From contig NZ_WPNZ01000017.1 in NCBI RefSeq assembly GCF_009755605.1, positions 143,274 through 207,273 on the forward strand: 64,000 bases of DNA, read 5' to 3'. Of this stretch, positions 1 to 7,177 are shown one piece after another. Source of the DNA: Streptomyces typhae. GTDB taxonomy: Bacteria; Actinomycetota; Actinomycetes; Streptomycetales; Streptomycetaceae. Each line of letters opens with the position of its first letter. Position 1 is the stretch's first letter. The position numbers and the translations under genes are program-made. The notes beneath the pieces are model-generated. The model saw only the letters and a list, made by a program, of their open reading frames with translations, had not been told where the DNA came from and did no database searches.

Positions 1-1
1 C

Positions 2-289
2 GAGATCGACTTCTTCGGACGCAGGGAACACGTCGGCTTCTACAACTCCTTCGCCGCCTACGCCGACACCGGCCGCGTCCCCGGCCCCCGCGCGAGCGAG
101 GTCCTCGTCTCCCGCGACCCGCGGACCGGCGACGTCCACGGCCTGCACGGCCCCGGCTACACCTCGGCCCAGTTCCACCCCGAGTCGGTGCTCACCAGGA
201 ACGGCATCGACCTGATCGCCCACCTCACCCGCAGCGCCCTGACCGGGCGCCCCGCACCCGCCACCCACCCCGCACGGAGGAGCGCATGA
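2..289 (+). CDS. phzE: ADIC synthase (PhzE-type), C-terminal glutamine amidotransferase end, partial
   Basis: The window opens inside this gene and only the last 95 codons are present. The visible part is the end of a class I glutamine amidotransferase domain, with the catalytic His and Glu in AQFHPESVLT. The FFGRREHVGFYNSFAAY stretch is typical of PhzE-like 2-amino-2-deoxyisochorismate (ADIC) synthases rather than TrpG. These enzymes convert chorismate plus glutamine to ADIC. The chorismate-binding domain and the Cys nucleophile lie left of the window. The stop overlaps the next start (ATGA, 286-289), so the gene is translationally coupled to the DAHP synthase. The neighbouring phzD-like gene supports the ADIC assignment over anthranilate synthase. 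Confidence 0.85.
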   Translation, partial: EIDFFGRREHVGFYNSFAAYADTGRVPGPRASEVLVSRDPRTGDVHGLHGPGYTSAQFHPESVLTRNGIDLIAHLTRSALTGRPAPATHPARRSA

Positions 290-1500
290 GCGGCACCGCG
301 GGCCACCCGGCAGCACCGGCGGCCCTCCTGACCACCACCCCGGCACCGCACGGCGGCGCCGAAGGACCCGGCCAGGAACCCCACTGGAGCCACCACCCGG
401 CCCTGCCGGGCGTCATCGCCCGCCTGGCCGCGGCACCCCCGCTGGTCGACGCCACCGAAACCCGGCGGCTGCGCGCCGCGCTCGCCTCCGTCGCCCGCGG
501 CGAGCGCCTGGTGCTGCAGGCCGGGGACTGCGCGGAGAGCCTGGCCGAGTGCGACCCGGACCGGGCCGCCCACCGCGTCGCCGTCCTGGTCGCGCTGGGC
601 GACCACCTCCAGCGCGGCTCCGGTCGCGAAGTGGTGCGCATCGGCCGGATGGCAGGACAGTTCGCCAAACCGCGCTCCCGGCCCACCGAACGCGTCGGCG
701 GCCGTGAACTGCCCGCCTTCCGCGGCCACATGGTCAACTCCGAGGAGGCGACCCCCACAGCCCGCCGCCCCGACCCGCGGCGCATGCTGCGGGCCTACGA
801 CGCCAGCGCACACGTCTTCCACGCCCTGCGCGAGCAGCGCCAACCGCACACCGGCGTGGACGGCCCCTGGGCCAGCCACGAAGCCCTGATACGGGACTAC
901 GAGGCCGCACTCGTCCGCAGCACCCCCGGCACCGGCCCGCCCCTGCTCACCTCCACCCACCTGCCCTGGGTGGGCGAACGCACCCGCGGCCCCGGCTCCC
1001 CGCACGTGGCGCTCCTGGCCTCCGTCGCCAACCCCGTGGCCTGCAAGATCGGCCCCACCGCCACCCCCGACGACGTGCTGCTGCTGTGCCGGGTCCTGGA
1101 CCCCGACCGCACCCCGGGACGGCTCACCCTCATCGTGCGGATGGGCCGCGCCCGCATCGCCCGGACGCTGCCGCCCCTCGTGGCGGCCGTGCGGCGGGCG
1201 GGGCATCCGGTGGTGTGGCTGTGCGACCCGATGCACGGCAACACCGTACGGGCCGCCGGCGGCCGCAAGACCCGCTACCTGCCCGACCTGATCGCCGAGG
1301 CCGCGGCCTTCCGCACCGTCCTGGACCGGCAGGGCCAGCACGCGGGCGGCGTCCACCTGGAGGTGGCGGCCGACGAGGTGACCGAGTGCGTGGGCGGCCC
1401 CGTGCACCGCGAGGACCAGCTCGGCGAGCGCTACACGACGCTGTGCGACCCGCGGCTCAACCCGGAACAGGCACGCCGCTTGTTGAACACCTGGGCCTGA
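286..1500 (+). CDS. phzC: Class II 3-deoxy-D-arabino-heptulosonate 7-phosphate (DAHP) synthase
   Basis: A 404-aa protein of the plant/actinomycete type II DAHP synthase family, which condenses PEP and erythrose-4-phosphate in the first shikimate step. Family motifs are visible: QAGDCAES near residue 85 (metal-binding Cys) and RIGRMAGQFAKPRS near residue 125. The C-terminal part, GGVHLEVAADEVTECVGG, is also typical. The length matches secondary-metabolism PhzC copies, which are shorter than the primary-metabolism enzyme. It overlaps the ADIC synthase stop by 4 nt. Such copies raise chorismate supply for the dedicated aminoshikimate-derived product. The N-terminal 30 residues are low-complexity. 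Confidence 0.93.
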   Translation: MSGTAGHPAAPAALLTTTPAPHGGAEGPGQEPHWSHHPALPGVIARLAAAPPLVDATETRRLRAALASVARGERLVLQAGDCAESLAECDPDRAAHRVAVLVALGDHLQRGSGREVVRIGRMAGQFAKPRSRPTERVGGRELPAFRGHMVNSEEATPTARRPDPRRMLRAYDASAHVFHALREQRQPHTGVDGPWASHEALIRDYEAALVRSTPGTGPPLLTSTHLPWVGERTRGPGSPHVALLASVANPVACKIGPTATPDDVLLLCRVLDPDRTPGRLTLIVRMGRARIARTLPPLVAAVRRAGHPVVWLCDPMHGNTVRAAGGRKTRYLPDLIAEAAAFRTVLDRQGQHAGGVHLEVAADEVTECVGGPVHREDQLGERYTTLCDPRLNPEQARRLLNTWA

Positions 1501-1540
1501 ACACCGGCCGCAGGCCGGCCCACACACGGGGGAGGACCCG

Positions 1541-2434
1541 ATGACAGGCAAGGACACCCGGCACGCCCCGGACACCCGGCACACCCCAGACCCCACGGCC
1601 CAGCCCGCCGCACCCCCCGCGCGGCAAGCGCGGCAAGAGCCGGGCGCACAGAGCGGGCAGGCCGGGCAGGGGGCCGTCGCGCTCGTCACCGGCGCGGCCG
1701 GCGGCATCGGCGCCGCCGTCGTACGCACACTCGCCGCCCACGGGCTGCGCGTGGCCGCGGCCGACGCCGCCACCGGACCCCTCACCGCCCTGGTCGAGGA
1801 CGTCCGCGAAGCGGGCGGCCGCGCCCACGCCCACCCGCTCGACGTCACAAGCAGCACCGCCGTCGACGCCGCCGTCGCCCGGATCGAGGACGAGCTCGGC
1901 CCCATCGAGGTGCTCGCCAACGTGGCCGGAGTGATGCGGGCCGCCCCCGCCCTCAGCCTCAGCGACGAGGACTGGACGGAGACGTTCGCGGTGAACACGG
2001 CCGGCGTGTTCCACATGTCCCGGGCGGTCGGGCGCCGCATGGCGCGGCGGCGCGGCGGCGCCATCGTCACCGTCACCTCCAACGCCGCCTCCGTACCGCG
2101 CTCGCAGATGGCCGCCTACGGCGCGTCGAAGGCCGCGGCGACCTCGTTCACCAAGACCCTCGGCCTCGAACTGGCCGCGTACGGAGTGCGCTGCAACATC
2201 GTCGCGCCCGGCTCCACGCACACCCCCATGCTGCACGACTTGTGGCACGACCCGCAGGGCGAGAGCGCCACCCTCCACGGGGACCCGGGCGCCTACCGCG
2301 TGGGCATCCCGCTGGGCCGGATCGCCGCGCCGCAGAACATCGCCGACGCCGTGCTGTTCCTGGTCTCCTCCGCGGCGTCCCACATCACCATGCACGACCT
2401 GTACGTGGACGGCGGCGCCGCGCTCGGCCGCTGA
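1541..2434 (+). CDS. SDR dehydrogenase, probable 2,3-dihydro-3-hydroxyanthranilate dehydrogenase (DhbA/EntA-like)
   Basis: A 297-aa short-chain dehydrogenase. The Rossmann motif TGAAGGIG lies at residues 50-57, NVAG stands in the NNAG position, and the catalytic YGASK motif is present. About 44 low-complexity residues precede the Rossmann fold. The ATG at 1541 is kept because GGAGG lies just upstream (around 1531) and no better start is seen before the fold. Sitting between PhzE/PhzC and PhzD, it most likely oxidises the PhzD product (2,3-dihydro-3-hydroxyanthranilate) to 3-hydroxyanthranilate. This is the reaction done by the matching SDR in calcimycin- and benzoxazole-type clusters. The family assignment is seen directly; the exact substrate is inferred from context. 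Confidence 0.85.
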   Translation: MTGKDTRHAPDTRHTPDPTAQPAAPPARQARQEPGAQSGQAGQGAVALVTGAAGGIGAAVVRTLAAHGLRVAAADAATGPLTALVEDVREAGGRAHAHPLDVTSSTAVDAAVARIEDELGPIEVLANVAGVMRAAPALSLSDEDWTETFAVNTAGVFHMSRAVGRRMARRRGGAIVTVTSNAASVPRSQMAAYGASKAAATSFTKTLGLELAAYGVRCNIVAPGSTHTPMLHDLWHDPQGESATLHGDPGAYRVGIPLGRIAAPQNIADAVLFLVSSAASHITMHDLYVDGGAALGR

Positions 2435-2485
2435 ACCCGGCCCGGCCCTCGCCCCCCTTTTTCCTATGCCTGAGGAGGACTCGCG

Positions 2486-3202
2486 GTGCGGATACCCGCC
2501 GACGTGACCTACCCGATGCCCGCCGCAGCGCACCCCTCCCGGCGGACCCCGAAAGACCCGGCCGACCTGAACGAGATGTGGCGGCCCGCCCCGGACCGCG
2601 CGGCGCTGCTCGTCCACGACATGCAACGCTACTTCCTCGGCTTCTTCGCCCCCGGCGTCGCCCCCCTGCACCAACTCCTGGACCACACCGCGCAGATCGT
2701 CGACGCCGCCCGTGAGGCGGGCGTCCCCGTCCTCTACACCGCCCAGCCCGGCGACATGACCCGTGCGCAGCGCGGACTCCTGCACGACATCTGGGGCCCC
2801 GGTATGACCGGCGACCCCGCCCACCGGGAGATCCCGCCCGAGGTGGCGCCCCGCGAGGGCGAAGCCGTCCTGACCAAGTGGCGCTACAGCGCCTTCGCCC
2901 GCACCGACCTGAAGGAACGCCTCGTCCGCCTGGGGCGCGACCAGCTGGTCATCTGCGGTGTGTACGCGCACATCGGCTGTCTGATGACCGCGGTCGACGC
3001 GTTCACCTGCGACGTCCAGCCCTTCCTGGTCGCCGACGCCGTCGCCGACTTCACGCCCGCCTTCCACGCCCTGGCCCTGGAGTACGCCCGCGAACGCTGC
3101 GCGGCCACCCCCTTCACCGCCGACGTGGTGCAGGCCCTGCGCACCGCCCCCGGACCCGCCTGCGGAGCGGGAGCGGTGAGAGGGGCCGGACATGGCTGCT
3201 GA
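2486..3202 (+). CDS. phzD: Isochorismatase-family hydrolase, PhzD-like
   Basis: A 238-aa protein starting at GTG 2486 behind GGAGG (2472-2476). It removes the enolpyruvyl group of ADIC to give 2,3-dihydro-3-hydroxyanthranilate. The catalytic Asp is in ALLVHDMQRYF and the Lys in LTKWRYSAF. The stretch GVYAHIGCLMTAVDAFT followed by VQPFLVADAVADF closely follows PhzD. The length is slightly above the usual 207 aa because of a C-terminal tail. It overlaps the following UbiX-like gene by 11 nt, which indicates one operon. With the SDR gene it defines a 3-hydroxyanthranilate pathway, not a phenazine pathway. Confidence 0.93.
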   Translation: MRIPADVTYPMPAAAHPSRRTPKDPADLNEMWRPAPDRAALLVHDMQRYFLGFFAPGVAPLHQLLDHTAQIVDAAREAGVPVLYTAQPGDMTRAQRGLLHDIWGPGMTGDPAHREIPPEVAPREGEAVLTKWRYSAFARTDLKERLVRLGRDQLVICGVYAHIGCLMTAVDAFTCDVQPFLVADAVADFTPAFHALALEYARERCAATPFTADVVQALRTAPGPACGAGAVRGAGHGC

Positions 3203-3824
3203 CCCGTGCGCCGAGGCCGCCCGGGGGTCCGGGCGGCGCCGCCGGATCGTCGTCGGCATCACCGGGGCCACCGGCGCCCTCTACGGCATCCGGCTCCTGC
3301 AAGCCCTCGCCGCGCACCCCGGCGTCGAGACCCATGTCGTGATGAGCCGCTGGGCCCGCACCACCATCAGCCTGGAGACGCCGTGGACGGCGGCCGAGGC
3401 CGCCGCGCTCGCCGACGTGAGCCACGCCGCCGACGACCTGGGCGCCACCCTGGCCAGCGGCTCGTTCCGCACCGACGGCATGGCGATCACCCCGTGCAGC
3501 ATGAAGACCCTCGCCGCGATCAGGACCGGCTACAGCGAAGGCCTGATCGCCCGCGCCGCCGACGTCACCCTCAAGGAACGCCGCCGCCTGGTCCTCGTAC
3601 CGCGCGAGACCCCCCTGAACCAGATCCACCTGGAGAACCTCCTGACCCTGACCCGGATGGGCGCCGTCGTGATGCCTCCCGTGCCCGCCTTCTACCACCG
3701 GCCGCACACCATCGACGACCTGGTGGACCATCTGGTCGCGCGGATCCTGGACCAGTTCGGCCTGGACACCCCCGCGCCCCGCTGGGAGGGCATGCGCGCG
3801 GCCCGGCTGCGCGCCACCTCCTGA
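3192..3824 (+). CDS. UbiX/Pad1-like flavin prenyltransferase (VdcB-type)
   Basis: A 210-aa flavoprotein that makes prenylated FMN, the cofactor of UbiD decarboxylases. The N-terminal GITGATGALYGIRLLQAL is the UbiX FMN-binding signature. PCSMKTLAAI, LKERRRLVLVPRETPL and the final MGAVVMPPVPAFYHRP are all strongly conserved in the family. It overlaps the isochorismatase gene by 11 nt and is followed after 65 bp by the UbiD-like gene. The B-C-D order here matches the vanillate/4-hydroxybenzoate decarboxylase trio (vdcB-vdcC-vdcD). Confidence 0.94.
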   Translation: MAADPCAEAARGSGRRRRIVVGITGATGALYGIRLLQALAAHPGVETHVVMSRWARTTISLETPWTAAEAAALADVSHAADDLGATLASGSFRTDGMAITPCSMKTLAAIRTGYSEGLIARAADVTLKERRRLVLVPRETPLNQIHLENLLTLTRMGAVVMPPVPAFYHRPHTIDDLVDHLVARILDQFGLDTPAPRWEGMRAARLRATS

Positions 3825-3889
3825 CCCCGCCCGCAGCAGAAGCACCCCCGTACACCCGCGGAAGCACCCCACCCGACGAAAGGCGACCA

Positions 3890-5338
3890 GTGCCGTACGA
3901 CGACCTGCGCGGCTACCTCGAAGCCCTGGACGAACACGGCCAGTTGCTGCGGATCACGGAGCCGGCCGCCCCCGAACCGGACCTGGCCGCCGCCGCCACC
4001 GCCGCGGCCCGGATGGGCCCGCGGGCCCCCGCCCTGTGCTTCGAGAGCGTCACCGGCTACGCCGCGGGCCGCGTCGCGCTCAACGTGCACGGCTCCTGGG
4101 CCAACCACGCCCTGGCCCTGGACCTGCCGCCCACGACCGGGGTACGCGAGCAGGTCGCCGAGTTCAGCCGCCGCTGGGACTCCTTCCCGCTCCCGGCCGA
4201 ACACCGCCCCGGCCCGCCCTTCCTCGCCCACACGCTGCTCGGCGAGGACATCGACCTCTACCGGGTCCTGCCGCTGTTCCGCCTCAACGCGCACGACGGC
4301 GGCTTCTACGTCGACAAGGCCGCCGTCGTCACCCGCGACCCCGAGGACCCCGACCACTTCGGCAAGCAGAACGTCGGCATCTACCGCCTGCAGTGCAAGG
4401 GCCGGCGCCGGCTGGGCATCCAGCCGGGCTCCATCCACGACATCGCCCGCCACCTGCGCGCCGCCGAGGAACGCGGCCAGGACCTGCCCGTCGCCGTCGC
4501 CCTGGGCAACGACCCGGTGATCTCCCTGGTCGCCGCCACCCCCATGGCCTACGAGGAGTCGGAGTACGAACTGGCCGGGGCACTGCGCGGCACCCCCGCA
4601 CCGCTCGCCCGCGCCCCGCTGACGGGCCTGGACGTGCCCTGGGGCTGCGAGGTCCTGATGGAAGGCGTCATCGAGTCCCGGGTACGCGAGATCGAGGGCC
4701 CCTTCGGGGAGTTCACCGGCCACTACTCCGGGGGCCGCAGGATGCCCGTCATCCGGATCGACCGGATCTCCCACCGCACCGACCCGATCTTCGAACACCT
4801 CTACCTCGGCCTGCCGTGGACCGAGATCGACTACCTGATGGGCCCGGCCACCTGTGTGCCGCTGCTGCGGCAGCTGCGCGCGGAGTTCCCCGAGGTCGTC
4901 GCCGTCAACGCGATGTACACCCACGGCCTGGTCGCCATCGTCTCGACCCGCTCCCGCGTCGGCGGCTTCGCCCGCGCGGTCGGCCTGCGGCTGACCACCA
5001 CCCCGCACGGCCTGGGCTACTGCAAGGTGGTCGTCGTGGTCGACGAGAACGTGGACCCCTTCGACCTGCCGCAGGTGATGTGGGCGCTGTCCACCAAGTT
5101 CAACCCGTCCCAGGACGTGATCCACCTGCCCGGCATGCCCGTCCTGCCCCTGGACCCGTCCTCGTCGCCCACCGGCATCAGCGGCAAGATCGTCCTGGAC
5201 GCGACCACGCCCGTGCCGCCGGACCACCGCGGCCGGCACACCACGGCGGTGACCGACGCGCCCCGGACCCAGGAATGGCTGACGCGGCTGACGTCCTGGG
5301 CCCAGGGACCCCGACCATCCACAGGAGCCGCACCATGA
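3890..5338 (+). CDS. UbiD-family aromatic acid decarboxylase (VdcC-like)
   Basis: A 482-aa UbiD-type prenyl-FMN-dependent decarboxylase. The GTG at 3890 (VPYDDLRGYLEALDEHGQ) is chosen because GAAAGG lies 6-12 nt upstream and the family alignment begins here, although the frame is open further upstream. Recognisable stretches include VGIYRLQCKGRRRLGIQPG, EGPFGEFTGHYSG, and near the C-terminus VVVVDENVDPFDLPQVMWA and STKFNPSQDVIHLPGMP. The length matches hydroxyarylic acid decarboxylase subunit C (about 475 aa). Downstream of a 3-hydroxyanthranilate pathway, the obvious candidate substrate is 3-hydroxyanthranilate, giving 2-aminophenol. That substrate is inference. Confidence 0.92.
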   Translation: MPYDDLRGYLEALDEHGQLLRITEPAAPEPDLAAAATAAARMGPRAPALCFESVTGYAAGRVALNVHGSWANHALALDLPPTTGVREQVAEFSRRWDSFPLPAEHRPGPPFLAHTLLGEDIDLYRVLPLFRLNAHDGGFYVDKAAVVTRDPEDPDHFGKQNVGIYRLQCKGRRRLGIQPGSIHDIARHLRAAEERGQDLPVAVALGNDPVISLVAATPMAYEESEYELAGALRGTPAPLARAPLTGLDVPWGCEVLMEGVIESRVREIEGPFGEFTGHYSGGRRMPVIRIDRISHRTDPIFEHLYLGLPWTEIDYLMGPATCVPLLRQLRAEFPEVVAVNAMYTHGLVAIVSTRSRVGGFARAVGLRLTTTPHGLGYCKVVVVVDENVDPFDLPQVMWALSTKFNPSQDVIHLPGMPVLPLDPSSSPTGISGKIVLDATTPVPPDHRGRHTTAVTDAPRTQEWLTRLTSWAQGPRPSTGAAP

Positions 5339-5616
5339 CGTGCCCACGCTGCCTGTACGACCACGCCGAGACCGTCACCGCCGCACCCGAGGGCGGCGCC
5401 GCCGTGTGGGAGGTACGGCAGTGCCCGCGCTGCTGGTACGCCTGGCGCAGCACCGAAGCCCCGGCACGGACCAGCGCGGAACACTTCCCCGCGGAGCACC
5501 GCCTGACCCCCGAGGCCATCGACGCCGCGCCCGAACTCCCCGCCGTGCCCCCGCTGCTGCCCGGTGTCCCCGAGCCTGCGGCGGCACCCGGCGAGGACCG
5601 GGGAGCCACCGCGTGA
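5335..5616 (+). CDS. Small subunit D of non-oxidative hydroxyarylic acid decarboxylase (VdcD-like)
   Basis: A 93-aa protein whose start overlaps the UbiD-like stop (ATGA at 5335-5338). It carries two CPRC-type zinc-ribbon knuckles (MTCPRC near the start, QCPRCWYAW near residue 30). The tail reads HFPAEHRLTPEAIDAAPELP. This pattern is that of the VdcD/YclD subunit found with three-gene vanillate/4-hydroxybenzoate decarboxylases. Its presence argues that the preceding UbiD homologue acts on a small phenolic acid rather than on a polyprenyl quinone precursor. It ends with a GTGA overlap into the next gene. Confidence 0.88.
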   Translation: MTCPRCLYDHAETVTAAPEGGAAVWEVRQCPRCWYAWRSTEAPARTSAEHFPAEHRLTPEAIDAAPELPAVPPLLPGVPEPAAAPGEDRGATA

Positions 5617-7115
5617 CCGCCCGCCGGCACCGGCTCAGCCGCCGCGCAGTCCTCGGCTCGCTCGCCGCCGCCCTGCTCGCGGCCCGCGGCACGGCGCCCG
5701 CCCGCGCGAGGGGCCCCGGCGCACCGGTGGGGCCGCACTTCACCCCCGCCCACCGCTACCGCCCCCTGGACCTGCTGCCCACGGCGTTCGTGCAGCACGA
5801 CACCGGTGCGCGCACCACCGCGCCCGCGCACCAGCTCGCCCCGGCGGGCCCGGCCGCGCCTTTCGCCACCGTCGTGGTGGACATCGCCGCCCTGGCGCCC
5901 GGCGCCACCGTGACCTGCGGCCTGCAGAACACGGCCGGAGACCGGGCACTGCGGGTGCGCCACCACGCGCACACCCCCGCCGGCGGCACCCTCAGCATCG
6001 AGGTCACCACCCCCGCCGCCACCACCACGACCGCCCGCGCGACGGTCCGCCTTCAAGCCCCCTGCCGGCTCGCCTTCACCGTGACCGGCCGCACCGTCAC
6101 CGCCTTCGCCGCCCCCGGCACCCCCGGCATGCCCTGGCGCCCCCTGCTCACCGACCAGGGCGCGGCCGCCGCACTGCTCGACCCGCGCCGCCCCGACCTC
6201 CTGAACACACTCCGGTACGCCCACCGCGGCACCGGAGCCACGATCCGGCGGGTGCGCGCCGGGCACTTCGGCCAGCTCGGCCTGCGCGACCTGCATCTGG
6301 TCCGCACCGCCGAGGGAGAGCCCTACACGCGCGAGGGCCGGGTGTTCCTCACCGCGGGCTGCGCGGGCGCCGGCTTCTCCCAGCAGGCACACACCGGCGT
6401 CTTCGCGATGGACCCGGCACACCCGGACCGCCTGGAGGCGGTCGCCAAGCTCTTCTTCACCCGCGAGGGACTGCTCTTCGGCGACCACGGCGGCCAGATC
6501 GTGTACGACGGCGCGCGCGAGCGCTTCATCGTGGTCACCGTCGGCGGCGACCTGCCCGCGCCCGGAGTACGGCCCTACCACCTGAGCACCCGGGCGGACC
6601 TCCTGCGCGGCGTCCACGTCCTGCGGGACCGCCCGCTCGATGTGCCCTTCACCCGCAGCGCCTGGGACCCGGCGCTGATCCGCGACCGGGGGCGGTGGCT
6701 GTGGGCGTACGTGGACGTCACCGACCACGAGAAGCTGACCTTCGGCCCGGTCCTGGCCGCCGCGGCACCCGGGGGCGACTACGCGGACGCCCTCACCCGC
6801 CTGCCCGCGCAGGCCGGGCCCCCGCAGACGGAGGGCTGCCGCTGGCAGCACCTCGACGGCCGCCCCCACCTGCTGGTCAGCGACCGGGCACGGGCCGCCT
6901 ACCCCCTCCTGGACCGGCATCTGCGCCCCCGCGGCACCCTCGACGCCCCCTACCCGTCGGGCACCCCCTTCCCGCAGGTCTTCCCGGTCCCGGGCACCGC
7001 GCACGACTGGCTGCTCGTCACCTTCGACGAGTCGCCGTACGAACAGCGGGTGCTGCCGTACGGCACCCACGGCGAGGTCGTCACGATGCGGGCGAGGGGC
7101 GGCTTCCGCCCCTGA
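5613..7115 (+). CDS. Tat-exported protein of unknown function, probably beta-propeller-like
   Basis: A 500-aa protein starting at GTG 5613, which overlaps the upstream stop (GTGA, 5613-5616), so it is translationally coupled to the decarboxylase genes. The N-terminus VTARRHRLSRRAVLGSLAAA is a twin-arginine signal peptide that probably ends around residues 30-35. The mature part is rich in beta-type stretches: FGDHGGQIVYDGARERFIVV, WDPALIRDRGRWLWAYVDV and HDWLLVTFDESPYEQRV. This is suggestive of a five-bladed propeller of the glycosidase-like type. I do not recognise the family. Being coupled to a biosynthetic operon, it may act on or sequester the product outside the membrane; that is inference. 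Confidence 0.6.
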   Translation: MTARRHRLSRRAVLGSLAAALLAARGTAPARARGPGAPVGPHFTPAHRYRPLDLLPTAFVQHDTGARTTAPAHQLAPAGPAAPFATVVVDIAALAPGATVTCGLQNTAGDRALRVRHHAHTPAGGTLSIEVTTPAATTTTARATVRLQAPCRLAFTVTGRTVTAFAAPGTPGMPWRPLLTDQGAAAALLDPRRPDLLNTLRYAHRGTGATIRRVRAGHFGQLGLRDLHLVRTAEGEPYTREGRVFLTAGCAGAGFSQQAHTGVFAMDPAHPDRLEAVAKLFFTREGLLFGDHGGQIVYDGARERFIVVTVGGDLPAPGVRPYHLSTRADLLRGVHVLRDRPLDVPFTRSAWDPALIRDRGRWLWAYVDVTDHEKLTFGPVLAAAAPGGDYADALTRLPAQAGPPQTEGCRWQHLDGRPHLLVSDRARAAYPLLDRHLRPRGTLDAPYPSGTPFPQVFPVPGTAHDWLLVTFDESPYEQRVLPYGTHGEVVTMRARGGFRP

Positions 7116-7118
7116 GGT

Positions 7119-7174
7119 CCCCTCCCGCGGGCGCCGCGTGCCCCCCTCCGGCACACGGCGCCCGCGGGAGGGGG
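7119..7174. terminator. Bidirectional terminator between convergent genes
   Basis: A long GC-rich inverted repeat fills the 62-bp gap between the convergent genes ending at 7115 and 7178. The arms centre on CTCCCGCGGGCGCCG and its complement, about 22 nt each, with one G-T type mismatch and an 11-nt loop. It can serve as a factor-independent-like terminator for both strands. Confidence 0.8.
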
Positions 7175-7177
7175 TGC

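Noticed and set aside
2..3202. A phenazine cluster
   Set aside because: PhzE-, PhzC- and PhzD-like genes are present, but phzF, phzA/B and phzG are absent and an SDR sits in their place, which diverts the pathway to 3-hydroxyanthranilate.
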